A stretch of DNA of 64,000 nt from Diphasiastrum complanatum (Eukaryota > Streptophyta > Lycopodiopsida > Lycopodiales > Lycopodiaceae), in contig CM055092.1 of NCBI GenBank assembly GCA_029204225.1, positions 44,886,087 through 44,950,086 on the forward strand, written 5' to 3'. Shown piece after piece: positions 36,983 through 47,761 of the stretch. Position 1 is the stretch's first letter, and the number at the start of each line of letters is the position of its first letter. A program made the translations under genes and the position numbers. The notes under the pieces are model-generated. The model worked only from the letters and a program-made list of their open reading frames with translations, made no database searches and was not told where the DNA came from.

Positions 36983-39900
36983 TTAGGATTGATGATAAGT
37001 TGGCGACGTCGGTTTGCCAATGTAACAAAATGCCATGTAGTTTGTTCTGCAGAAAACCAATGCTACTTCCTTGTTGTGCACTTTCTCTCTCAAGTAATGA
37101 TACCTGATTTCTACATGTTTGCGTCGAGAGTGAAATCTCAGATTGAGAGATAGAGCTATTGTGCTTTGATTGTCACAATAGATTGTTGTAGGAAGTGATT
37201 GTGCAAGGTTAAGGTCTGCAAGCAGTTGCCTTAGCCAGATCGCCTCTTTGGTTGCATTTGTGACAGCTATGTATTTGGATTCCATTGATGATAATGCAAT
37301 TGAGGTCTGCTTCAGCTGTTTCATGAGATTGGACCTTGGTTGTATAAAAATACAAATCCAGAAGTTGATTTTTTGGTGTCGACATCTCCTGTCCAATCCG
37401 CATCTATGTAGGCTTTAAGAATGTTGGCAGTGTGGCTGCCTCCATAGCAGATGTTGAGAGTTTTTGTTGCTTGGATGTACTTCATGACCTTTGTTAGTGC
37501 CTTCCAATGAGTTAAGCCTAGATTTTGACAGGAACTAGCTGAGTGCACTGATTGAATATGCAAGGTCTGGTCGCGTGTAGATCATTGCGTACATCAGTGA
37601 GCTAATGATGGATTGAAACGAGTAGCGCTTCATCTCCTCCTTTTCTGCCTCAGTTTGAGGAGACTGTTCCTTTGATAACTTTAGTCCAGGGTCGAGTGAA
37701 AAGTGACTTGGTTTGCAGTTGCAGCAGATTTTGAAGTCCACCAAATGGATGTCCAAACCGTTTTTCTCAATGGAACCATCGAAGAGGAAATATATAAGAC
37801 GCAGCCAGAGGGATACGAACTCAACGGCAAGCAACAGCACCTTGTATGCAAAATCCACAAGGCGCTCTATGGGCTGAAACAGTCACCCAGAGCCTGGTTC
37901 GAAAAGATTAACGCATTTTTGATAGAGAATGGTTTTATTCCAAACTCAGTAGACTCAAATGTCTATTTCAAGTCTGTATCAGATTAATTCATCATCATCA
38001 CTCTCTATGTAGATGATACACTCTTATTTTTCAGCATGTTGTTGAGATATCGTTGCTGATTGATGAAGATTAGTCTGCTGGGTCGATCTCGTTGGATTTG
38101 GATTTCGAGACAATAGTGGGCTGGACCCATGTCAGTCATCTTGTATTCATGGGCCAACATGCATTTTGTATCCGGCCTTGTAACGATTTAGCCTTCCTTC
38201 AGCAGTGTACTTCGTCTTGAATATCCATTTGCATGGAATTGGGTTTCGGTCCTTTGGCAACTTAGTGAGTGTCCATGTTTGTTTCTCCATAAGATAATCG
38301 AATTTGGTGTCCATCGCTGCTTTCCACTGGTCAGCATCAGGAGTAGACATAGTCTCAAAAACGGTGGTTGGTTCGTGCATAAAGTAACAAGCCGGATCAT
38401 TCATAAATCTAGATGGAGGTTGTCTAGACCTGTTTGACCTTCTAGGTTGAAATTTGGTCCTCTAATGTGGGTTGACTCATTGAGGTTCTGACTCATTTTC
38501 TAAGTCATTGTTGTTATTCAACAGTTGAATCCCTGGATCAGAATTGTCTGGTTGCTCGATCTTTGGGTCGGACTTATCAACAGTTTTTCCTTTGTGGGCG
38601 ATGAACTAGTCTTCCACGAAAATGACATCTCTGCTGGTAAATGGCTTTTGGTATCCAAATTGTAGAGATTGTATGCCTTGTGGTCTGGGGAATAGTCGAT
38701 GAAGATTGTCTTTCTGCTCTTATCATCCAACTTTCTTCTTAGATCTTCTGGGATCTGAGCGAAAGCGATGCATCCTATAGTAATAGCTTCTACCCAAAAT
38801 TTCTTTGGAAGAGAGGCATGGGCCATCATGCTCTTGGCACTTTCGATGAGTGTCTGATTCTTCCATTCAACTACATCATTGGACTGAGGTGAGTAGCTGG
38901 TTGTACATTGTTGATGTATCATGTTGGCCTTACAAAACTTCTTGAATTCTATGGAGATGTACTCTCCCCCTCCATCTGTGCATAGAGCCTTGATCTTTCT
39001 CTGGGTCTGGTTTTCTACAGATGCCTTGAACTGCTTGAAGAACTTGAATGCTTTGGATTTTTTCTTCATATAGTAGGTTGTTGTCCTTCAAGAGAAGTCG
39101 TCGATGAAGGTTCGAAAATAGAGAGCTCCCCTTGTGAAAGCAGTCTGCATCAGGCCACAAATGTCACTATGTACAAGGTCAAGCAAGCCCTTGGATGTAT
39201 GAACTGAGTCTGAATTGAAGGGACTTCTAGCATGCTTGCTGATAATACAGCTTTCGCATGGAGAAGTTGGCTTGCTGATAAAAGGCAGATCTTGTACTAG
39301 ACTCTGAGCTGACAATTGCTGAATACTGTTGAAGTTAAGATGGCCAAGTCTGAAATGCCACAACATATCAGTTGATTCAGAAGTGACTGTGTGAAGAGCT
39401 TGACTGATAGAAGAGTAGCAATGGTTGAGTTTGTAAAAATAGTCGCTTCTTCTTTCATAGACCAGAACCTTCTAGGATTTGTCAAGAATTGTGTAGCCGT
39501 CTATATCGAATTCAACCCTCCAACCTGAATCGACGATTCTGCTAACTGAGAGCAGATTCTTGGTTAGATTTGGAACATGGAAAATGTTGGACAACAACTT
39601 GACCTCACTTCTTTTGAATTCAACTCTGATTGTTCCTTCACCTTCGATTCAATGTGATGAGTTGTCTCCAAGTTGCACAACTCGAGAGTGGGTGAATGAC
39701 TTATAGTCTTTGAACCAATTGCGATGGTGAGTCATGTGTTGAGTTGCTCCGAAATCTAGATACCAGGAATCGATATCTTGTTGTTCTCTGACTTTGGTCA
39801 TGAAAGCTGCTTCATCTTCTTCTTGTTGTTGCTGATTTGAGTGACTGACTATAGCACTATGTGCTTGTTGTTGGCACTGTTTCTTCTTTTCGTTGTTGTA

Positions 39901-40831
39901 CTTCAAAGTTTGGCAGTCCTTGATTTCATGGCCAGTCCTCTTATAGTATCTGCAGAAACATTTCTGCACTGGTTGAAATGATGAAGGGCTTGAATTCTAT
40001 CCTGAACCGGAATTTGGTCTAGACTGCATATTGCTCTTCTTGTCAGTAGAGCCTAACTTTGTAGATCTATTGGATCTAAACTTTTGATTTTTTGAATACA
40101 GAGCTTGAGGATCAGATCTTGAGCCTAAGGAGGATGTTGATCTTCTGATCTCCTCTTGTAGGAGCAGCGAAATTACTCTAGATAGAGTGAGGTGCTCCTG
40201 GATAGAAATTGTCGTTACCCAATTTTTGTAGGCTTCAAGTAGACATATAATAGAGTCATGAGTGCATCGGAATCTTCTATGATTGAGCCAGTTGCAGTCA
40301 TCTACTCCATAAGATTTTTGAAGGTGTTGAGATGACTCGAAACACTATCTGCATTAAACATTCTGAGGGTGAAGAATTTCTTCCTCAGATGAAGCTTGGA
40401 AGTAACGTCTTTAATGTCGTAGAGAGTTGCTAGCATGTCCCATGCATCCTTAGCAGTCTGAGTAGCACGTATGTGGCTGATCTGAGTATTCTTGATGTTG
40501 AGGGTGATCATGGCAAATGCTTTGCCATCTCTCAGTCTCCACTTGGTGATGATGGCTGCATCACCTTCTGGTTTGAGCTCTGTGCCATCAATGATGTCTC
40601 ACAATTCTTTGGCTAGAAGTATAACCTTCATCTTGAATTTCCAGAGATGGTAGTTATCTCCATCGAGTTTGTCAATGAGAGATGAACTAGATGATGGATC
40701 CATTCTGGTTGAACGAGATCGTTGGTAGAAACAACGATTGTCGGAATATTATTGGCTGCGCGTTTGCTAGAAGACGTCTTGATAGAAACAAGACTGATAA
40801 TCCGTAGTATAAATGCAAAGTACTGAAATGC
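36983..40831 (-). pseudogene. copia gag-pol relic with rearranged RT
   Basis: On the minus strand from right to left: gag (ATQTAKDAWDMLATLYDIKD, 40302-40511), a decayed knuckle (CRYYKRTGHEIKDC, about 39930), protease with Phe for Ser (WYLDFGATQHM, about 39770), the integrase zinc finger (LWHFRLGHLNF...CESCIISKHAR), the integrase core (DGGGEYIS...SYSPQSNDVVEWKN), the RT N-terminus (CKWIFKTKYTAEGRLNRYKA, about 38170-38240) and the RT C-terminal piece KMTDMGPAHYCLEI (about 38060-38140). After an inverted segment the chain resumes with MYAMIYTRPDLAYSIS, then RNase H (SSMESKYIAVTNATKEAIW, CDNQSTIALSLNLRFH). There are many stops and shifts. Confidence 0.9.
37700..38035 (+). pseudogene. RT core segment in inverted orientation
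   Basis: On the plus strand the frame reads HQMDVQTVFLNGTIEEEIYK, then LYGLKQSPRAWFEKINAFL, and after a stop TLYVDDTLLFF, which is the copia RT palm with its YVDD motif. All flanking pol pieces are on the minus strand, and exactly this part is missing between RLNRYKA and KMTDMG there. The segment has therefore been turned around and moved to the far side of the RT C-terminal piece. It could also be a separate nested scrap of a related element, but the exact complementarity of missing and present parts favours rearrangement of one element. Confidence 0.85.
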
Positions 40832-40844
40832 CCACTCTGATACC
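40832..40844 (-). other. primer-binding site (initiator-Met tRNA)
   Basis: On the minus strand TGGTATCAGAGTG follows the 5' LTR end (TTTATGACA). Confidence 0.85.
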
Positions 40845-41198
40845 ATGTCATAAAACGTGGGGATGGCCGGCAGCGGAAGCTCGAGGCTTTGAGCGTAGGT
40901 GTGTAGGAACGCAAATGCAACGGTTAGCAGCAGAAAATATTCAAGTAGAATGATTCATACAAATTGCGCAAATGAACAACGCAGTACTGAGACAAAAATT
41001 GCACTCTAAATAATATCAACAGTGAGTACAATGGCTTGAAGTAATAACTTCAGCTTGTTGAGCATGATAACACTGGCTACATATAACTTTGATTGAAAAG
41101 AAATTCAATAAACAAAGCTAGTATATATATTTACAAGTGTCGAGAGAAAAATATCTTATGCCTTAACTGCCATTTACTCCAGTTTTGCATATGTAGCA
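40845..41198 (-). repeat. 5' LTR of the 36.6-41.2-kb copia element
   Basis: Partner of 36580-36939. Its terminal CA on the minus strand is followed directly by the primer-binding site. Confidence 0.9.
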
Positions 41199-41640
41199 AA
41201 AACGCGAAAAACCCGAAGGTGCCCTTAGACTGAAGGTATGCAAATTCTGAAGGTGCCCTTAGACTGAAGGTATGTAAATCTCGAAGGTGCCCTTAGACTG
41301 AAGGCAGCGAAGAAGGCGAAAAAGGTAAAAAAGCCGAAGGTGCCTTAGACTGAAGGTAGCGAAAAAGCTGAAGGTGCCTTAGACTAAAGGCAGCGAAAAA
41401 AGCTGAAAAAGATGGTGGCGAAGGTGTCTTAAAATGGTTTCTAAGGCATTCTGGCCACTTTGTCACTTTTTTTGCGAAGGAGCAAAAAAGGCGAAGGTGC
41501 CTTAAATTGGTTTCTAAGGCATTCTGGCCACTTGGCCACTATGTCACTTTTTTTGTGAAGGTGCCTAAAAAATGGTTAAGGCAAAATATCTCAAAGGGAA
41601 AAAATGTGAAGGTCCGAAAACATGTAGTTGGCTTTTGGTT
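41199..41640. repeat. AAGGTGCCTTA repeat family, copy 2, with short tandem units
   Basis: GAAGGTGCC(C)TTAGACTGAAGG occurs five times between about 41215 and 41400 at spacings of roughly 40-60 bases. The section 41400-41590 then matches 4215-4400 in block order (GTGTCTTAAAATGGTTTCTAAGG, ATTCTGGCCACTTTG). Confidence 0.8.
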
Positions 41641-42639
41641 TTCAGGATGCTCATTACTTGAACGATTTATTTAAGACTGAGCATAAGAAATCTAACAGTA
41701 TCAAACGGTTTGCAATCAGACATATGAAACTTTTTTAGAATGTTCTCTAGATATTTCTACTGACTGAGATAAATTTTCTTATGTGATCTATCTCTGGTGA
41801 TGTGTATTCCTAATAGAGAATGAACGGCGCCTAGATCAATCATGTCAAATTCTTTGGACAGATCACTCTTGGTAGTGTGCATTAAGAAAGTGTCGTTAGA
41901 CAGAATGAACATATATGTATAGAGCTATGTGAACTAAGTTGACACCTATGTATTTGGAATAAATGTTATAGTCAGCAGAATGGTTCGCATCAATTAACTG
42001 AAATAGAATACATCTTACAAACAATTGAATCATTCCATAATTTATGTCAAAATAATCTAAAAATTATTGTCGATTCCAAAAATACAGCTGGCTTATCCAA
42101 AATTATCAGAGTCAAACATGACATGTTGATGAGTTTTAAGCCGAAGGGTGAAAAAGCCGACTTTAAGGCAAAAACCAATTCTAAGGCTGACGTCGATTTT
42201 CTAAGAGTGAGTGTCCCTTTTTCTAAGGGTCTAAATTTTTCTAAGGCATTTTAGGGACAATGTCTCCGTTTTTGCAAAAATGTGAAAAATGTGACAGTGT
42301 CGGGAAAAAGTTCTCAGAATTATTTTCTAAGTGTTTTAGACCTAGGGATAAATTTTCCTCATGACCAAAAAATGCAGACTGTGCGAAACATAGTTCAAAA
42401 TGCACATTCGCCAAAAAAAACAATGGCGAAAAAAACTAAGGAAAAATGCTAAGGCTTTGAAAGATAGAAACACTTGATTTCTTCAGTAGATTTCAAAGAG
42501 ACATTTTTTTTTCTTAATTTGCTTGAAAACTATAAATTTGATACATTTCCTCATCAGAGGACCCAAGACGTAAAGGATAATTGCCGTTTTTTGTCCATAT
42601 TTTAGACTGCTTAAAAAGCAAAATGGGTGACCCACTGTT
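41641..42639. other. unassigned DNA with weak copia-like and repeat echoes
   Basis: The minus strand near 41740-41920 resembles broken copia RT text but no motif is clear. At 42120-42470, GCCGAAGGGTGAAAAAGCC and TTTCTAAGG words echo the neighbouring repeat family. No gene. Confidence 0.3.
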
Positions 42640-42845
42640 TTCAAGGGTGATTATGTTATGCAAATGCAAATTCTACTTCATAATGGTCCTGTGAAAAAAG
42701 CTCAGTTTCGAAAACATTGATTATGTTTTTTAAGCTCATATTCTACTTCATAATGGTCCTGTGAAAAAACCTCAACTTCAAAAACAATGATTTTGTTTTT
42801 CAAATGCACATTCTACTGCATAATGGTCATGTGAAAAAACAGCCA
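42640..42845. repeat. three tandem units of about 65 bp
   Basis: TTCTACTTCATAATGGTCCTGTGAAAAAA and variants occur at about 42671, 42750 and 42811, separated by TTCGAAAACATTGATTATG-like linkers. Confidence 0.85.
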
Positions 42846-42847
42846 CT

Positions 42848-43400
42848 ATCCGTTACGCAATGGATTCTGCCCAATAAAGAGTCATAGGAGTTAAAAAATC
42901 ATAATCTCAGCTTCTCTAAGCCTCTCTTACGATTTTTATCGAGCAGAATGTCGTCTGTTGAGCCCATTCCATAATACATTACGTACTATGGAAGGGGCCG
43001 GGTACAGGCCATTCTGCCCAGTAAGGATTTCTAGAATTTTTTGGGCGAGGCCCGGAGGGGTCGAGCCTGAATTTTCTTGGAAAGCCGAACTGGACAGAAT
43101 GGCATGTGCCCGGGCATCTTCCATTGCGTAGTGGGTACCTTAAACTTTTTTACATGTACATTACGAAGCATAATAGGCAGTTTGACTTTGATCGACCACT
43201 ATGAACGTGCCACGTGGCAGTTTCGGGCTGAGGCTAAAATTTTTTAGAAAGCCGAATCGAGCAGAATGGCCTGTGCCTGGGCACCTTCCATTGCGTAATG
43301 GGTAACTTAAACTTGTTCACATGTACATTACGAAGTATAATAGGCAGTTTGACTTTGATCGACCATTATGAACGTGCCACGTGGCAGTCGTACGGACGCC
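42848..43400. repeat. direct repeats of about 168 bp with ATTACG palindromes
   Basis: The block GAAAGCCGAA(C/T)...AGAATGGC(A/C)TGTGCC, CTTCCATTGCGTA(G/A)TGGGTA, ACATGTACATTACGAAG, TTTGACTTTGATCGACCA and CGTGCCACGTGGCAGT occurs twice, from about 43079 and 43247. Related ATTACG/CGTAAT and CAGAATGG words extend left to 42848. Confidence 0.8.
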
Positions 43401-43641
43401 GTACGGACGGGCTGCAAAAAAGTGCAATATTTGTGTTTAAAAAAAGGCACATATTTTTTTGCTTTTTAATCCGTTTAAAAATGGGCATAATATTCACAAG
43501 GTATCCATTATGAACTTTGTGGGTGTTATGGCCATAAAAAAATAAATTGGTGTAAAAAAAAAATCGTGGTTATTATGAGAGGAAAGCTATCTGATTTCGA
43601 GAGCTTGGCCCTAGAACTTTTTTTTTTTTTGCAAGCTGTAA

Positions 43642-44102
43642 AGATACTAGTATATTTCCACAAACTTACAAGTACAAAAAGTACACTAGGCAGCACCAAG
43701 CCAGTTCAGATCATAGCCCAAAAAGAGTGACTATACAAGTATCGCACTCCACGCAGGGAGGCCGTTCTACATAACTAAACAGTATGCATAAGGAAAGAAG
43801 CATAATGAAGACATGAAGATGTCGTAAGAGAGAGAGCTAAACCCTCAAAAACCTGCTGATTACAGGCCGTCCAGATACTAGTATATTTCCACAAACTTAC
43901 AAGTACAAAAAGTACAGTAGGCAGCACAAAGCCAGTTCAGATCATAGCCCAAAAAGGGTGACTATACAAGTATCGCACTCCACGCAGGGATGCCGTTCTA
44001 CATAACTAAACAGTATGCATAAGGAAAGAAGCATAACGAAGACATGAAGATGCCATAAGAGAGGGAGCTAAACCCTCAAAAACCTGATTACGGGCCGTCC
44101 AG
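43642..44102. repeat. 230-bp tandem duplication of the LINE 3' UTR
   Basis: AGATACTAGTATATTTCCAC through AAACCCTCAAAAACCTG occurs at 43642 and again at 43873 with only a few differences. Confidence 0.95.
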
Positions 44103-44140
44103 ATTTGCCTTAAAACCGCCAAATTGTAGACATGCCAAAC

Positions 44141-44230
44141 GGTGAGATCAGAGCGACCAATGAAAAAAACGGTGAGATCAAAGCGACCAATGAAAAAAAT
44201 GGTGAGATCAAAGCGACCAATGAGAACAGT
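44141..44230. repeat. three tandem 30-bp units
   Basis: GGTGAGATCA(G/A)AGCGACCAATGA repeats at exactly 30-base intervals. On the minus strand it lies in the LINE ORF and encodes a 10-residue repeat (FIGRFDLT/S). Confidence 0.95.
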
Positions 44231-44464
44231 GTCACCCCAGCAAAATGGTGTCAATCCCAATAGAAAAGGGGCTGCCCCAATGACGAAGGCAGTGTTGAAT
44301 CTAGTCCAAAGAGTTAGGAGTCAATAGAAGAACTTTTGGATTGTGGATGAAAACGTAGATAAATATGGGCCAAATGTGGCCAACGAAGGGTTATGGATTG
44401 CCCACGGCCACGTCGTCTTCCCTATTGCTCTCGCTCACAACCTTCACAGGAGCAACAGTCCTGT

Positions 44465-44512
44465 CCCTCCTCCTCCTCCTCCTCCTCCTCCTCCCTCCTC
44501 CCTCCTCCCTCC
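44465..44512 (+). repeat. (TCC)n tract in the presumed 5' UTR
   Basis: A run of TCC units with CCTCC variants about 80 bases upstream of the plastid-protein gene start. CT-rich leaders are common in plant 5' UTRs. No TATA box was seen. Confidence 0.85.
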
Positions 44513-44589
44513 ATGCAAATAATTCAACAATAAAAAGAAATCCTTCGATCGCCAAATCTTCTGCTCATGCATAGTTTACTCGCAGGTTG

Positions 44590-45990
44590 ATGCAGATGGC
44601 TCAGGTATCATCGGCTGGCGCGATGTGTAGATCCTCTGGGGCTCTTACCTCTAATTCCTTCTCGTCCTCTTTGCTAGTCGAATCAAAGCTGCCATTATGT
44701 TTGACCTCGCAAGCACCTGCGGCAGCGAATTCAACGCTGGTGGTGTGTTCGAAAGGCAAGGACAAAAACGAGTCTGGTGGTGAAAGTCAGAAGAAGCAAT
44801 CGTTGTTTACCAGCATCACAGATGCTTTGGATTTTTCTCAGGTTAGATCGAACAAGGACGCAGAGCTTTTAGACGATGCTCGTGCTGCTACGCAAGCCGG
44901 TGAACAGATGAGCCGTGAGCAGGTAATTCGTATTCTTTTGCACGGCTCTTTTCAACTTTCGTAGGCTGAGAATGAGGAGAAACGCATTCCTGAAAAATAA
45001 CTGCCAATATTAAGTCCAAACAGAAACCAGCCTTTCCGTCCACTTGCCATTAGGAGTCTCTAGCTGTAACCGCATTCTAGGAATTGTTCCCAGCCAAACT
45101 TTTTGATTAATTGCACTAGTCGTTGATTCTTGGAGGAGGTAAAATTTCGAATGTAAATTCCGTCACATATATATCCCCATCTGTCAAAAAGTAAACGCCA
45201 AATCCTTATTGTCTGCTAACGATAATATGATCTCTTAAGAGTTAACGGGTCCTTTCCTTTACAGTTTCAACTGATTATAGACTATATTCCATAGACACTG
45301 ATTTGGATGTGCTTCTGTTGCATTTTGATGATATTGCACTGTTTGGGATCAAAGTCGAATAGTTTGGTGCTTTTCAAATGCCCGTAAGCTTTTCGTTCAT
45401 GAAGATCATTTTGACAATTCCAAGTTAGTATATGGTCATTTTCTGAAAGTCGGTAGCTCCTGTTTGCAGTTTATCCAAAAATAGTCAATCGAAATCACAG
45501 TTGTTTCTTTTGAAGATTTTTTCAGATAATTATGTTTTGGGTTTTCTGCCATTTTTGCAATTAAGTAACGTATCTTTGTGATGAAAATGAAAACTTTATA
45601 CAACTTATTTGACAAACCAAGGACAGTATGCTGCCCTGAGGAGAAAAATAGGGGGAACATATCGAGACTTTTTCAAAGATTCTGTTGAAGGTACGTTATC
45701 CCAAAAAACGAAGGCAAGCCTGTGCTTTCACTGTTGCAGTTTCGTTTTCGGCTAAATATTGGATCATTTAGCTGTGGCGTCTTGCTCCAATTAGCACCTA
45801 ACCGTGAGGTTTGGCAGTGGATGGAGAATACGTGGAAGATGGATGGGTTGACAAGACCTGCAGAATCTGCAAAAGGGATACTTCCAATGCAGCTCGGACG
45901 GTGGATAAATTTGGGCGATATGCGCATGTGGAATGCCTGGAATCAGAAGGAAAATCTGGAAACTTTTTCACTCGCCTCTTCAGCAGATGA
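44590..45990 (+). CDS. predicted plastid protein with CxxC...HxxC motif, three exons, 189 aa
   Basis: Exons 44590-44922, 45627-45690 and 45818-45990 join in phase with GT/AG introns of 704 and 127 bases. The first 55 residues (MQMAQVSSAGAMCRSSGALT...) are rich in Ser and Ala and poor in acids, like a chloroplast transit peptide, with likely cleavage near TLVVCSKG. The mature part has LFTSITDALDFSQVRSNKDA, then AALRRKIGGTYRDFFKDSVE, then WVDKTCRICKRDT and YAHVEC before a basic end (NFFTRLFSR). Two Cys and a His/Cys pair could bind a metal. I recall similar unnamed chloroplast proteins in plants but cannot assign a symbol or function. No defect is seen. The TTG just before the chosen ATG is not a likely start. 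Confidence 0.85.
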
Positions 45991-46139
45991 AACAAGTTAG
46001 CCTAATCTCTCTTTCTTTCGTTCTCTGGCTCTCTGATCGTGGCTCTAAAGAATGTGGATCATGTTAAAGCTCACTTTCATTTTGCTTCGTGTATTCTTAT
46101 GTGATTTGAGACTCTTATTTTTTTTGGGGGGTTTTGGGG

Positions 46140-46790
46140 TGGTTTTTTTAATATCTTTCTTCATTTCATAGGCAAATGTGCATAGTGTCTCTTGGCTTGT
46201 ATTTTGAAATTTACTTAGCCCTTCACAACCTCTTTTCCTTTCATAGAGATGCAATTTTATTTTAGCCTTTACAATTGAAAGTTTACTATTTTAGAAAACC
46301 TTGTAGCATCCTTCTCATATCGAGTAAAGTCTGTAGTTATGAAAGTTGCTTTAAATTTACACCTTCACCCAAACAACAGATACCGCCTTTCAAAACATAG
46401 GCTTGGTGGCCGTTTGTTCTCTCTCCTCTATCAACATGATGTTATGAGTTCTCCCACCAGGTGGGGTGGGCCTTTGTTCTCTCTCCTCTATCCAATAACA
46501 ACCAACATGATGTTATGAGTTCTCCCACCAAGCCTTTCACACGTATCTACTTTTTAGGTGAAAGGTCTAAATCTAAAGCAACTTTTGTAACTAAACTTTT
46601 ACTCAATTTGAAGGGTGCGAGAAGGTTTTTTGAAATAATAAACTTTCAACCGAGAATGCTAAAAAGAAATTGCATCTCTATGAAAGGAAGTAGGTTGTGA
46701 AGGGCTAAGAAGGTTTCAAAATGCAAGCCCAGAGACCCACTATGCACATTTGAGTGTGAAATGGGGATGAAGAAAAACTGCAAAAAAGAG
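46140..46790. repeat. foldback element with approximately 265-bp inverted arms
   Basis: Left arm 46140-46411 and right arm 46525-46790 are imperfect inverted copies. AGCCCTTCACAACCT on the left matches AGGTTGTGAAGGGCT on the right (here GTAGGTTGTGAAGGGCTAAG), CATAGAGATGCAAT matches ATTGCATCTCTATG, and GGCTTGGTGG matches CCACCAAGCC. The loop holds two direct copies of TTTGTTCTCTCTCCTCTATC...GTTATGAGTTCTCCCACCA. No coding region. It lies about 150 bases beyond the plastid-protein stop codon, so transcripts may run into it. Confidence 0.85.
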
Positions 46791-47702
46791 AACAAATGAG
46801 GAGGTATGTTTGACTCATCGTCACTATGGTGCCCCCTTGTGTGTGAAAACAACATCAGTTCTTAGGGGCGAGGCGCATTTTGGAGGCATTGCCCAGCTTT
46901 GTCCCTAGCTTATCACAAACACTTCTTTTTTTTAAGTTAAAAATTCATTTTTCTATTCAAAAAAACTTGGCCATAGTTTTTGCACAAATTGATTGACACA
47001 TGTTTCTTTATCTCATAAGCAATCTCTTTATCAATGCCATCTAGGGACAACTCTCACCCCTTGTGAAAAGGAGGAGGGTGCCTCTTGGAGTGGCTCCACC
47101 AATCAAGATAAGAGTACTTGTTTTAGCTCTACTCAAAAGTTACAAAATTATAAGGTTAACAACGTATAATCAAGCAAGGTACACAATTACATCCTATTAG
47201 TTTTAAAGTAGAATTAAAAACTACCTGCCATTACCTTTTTTAGAATGCTTATTAGAATACCATCCCTTATCCTAAGTAACAACTTAGAGAAATATTTATT
47301 GCACTATTAATTTCAAATTGTCAAGGCATTACCATCCACAAATAAGTACATATTGACTTTAACAGACAGGTCTAAACCAAATCATATATCTAAACCCATC
47401 ATACCATTTATATTAGAAATAGATGAAGTGTAATAAAAGGTTTAAACAAAAAGCAATACACTTCAAAGGAAACCTCGTTAATGAAAGTTAAACATCAATG
47501 AGCAGTAAATTCATGATCATTTCATGCCACTTCAACTCTTCATACCCGTGAGGGGATTAGAAGAATGTTCACTTGAATTTTTTCATTGTTAACATTTAAG
47601 AGTGTTGTACGAAGTCCGATCAGAAGAACTCAAGACAGTTCGTTCATTGTGATCATAGTGACCGAAACAAGCAAGTAAATCATGAGAGCATATCTTAATT
47701 AG

Positions 47703-47761
<59 letters not shown>

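Larger units (their letters stand above)
36580..41198 (-). mobile_element. minus-strand Ty1/copia element with short LTRs
   Basis: A pair of similar approximately 355-360-bp LTRs bounds an internal copia coding region on the minus strand, with a primer-binding site next to the 5' LTR. No matching 5-bp target duplication was found (GTATC on the left, AAAAC on the right). On the left it abuts another copia relic on the same strand; on the right it abuts the AAGGTGCCTTA repeat. Either one end is rearranged or the LTR edges are misjudged by a few bases. Confidence 0.85.
43619..44340 (-). mobile_element. 5'-truncated LINE 3' end with poly(A)
   Basis: The minus strand encodes IGAAPFLLGLTPFCWGDTVL and VYNLAVLRQIWTARNQVFEG, text typical of the very C-terminus of plant L1-type ORF2 near its zinc finger. 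A non-coding 3' UTR follows, and A12 at 43619-43630 forms the tail. RT itself is absent, so the copy is strongly 5'-truncated, as usual for L1 insertions. Target duplications were not resolved. Confidence 0.6.

Noticed and set aside
36580-41198. Target-site duplication for the 36.6-41.2-kb copia element
   Set aside because: The flanking 5-mers (GTATC and AAAAC) do not match within a few bases of either LTR edge.
45722-46000. 92-codon plus-strand ORF over the end of the plastid-protein gene
   Set aside because: It is a shifted frame over exon 3; the spliced frame has conserved text and correct splice phases.
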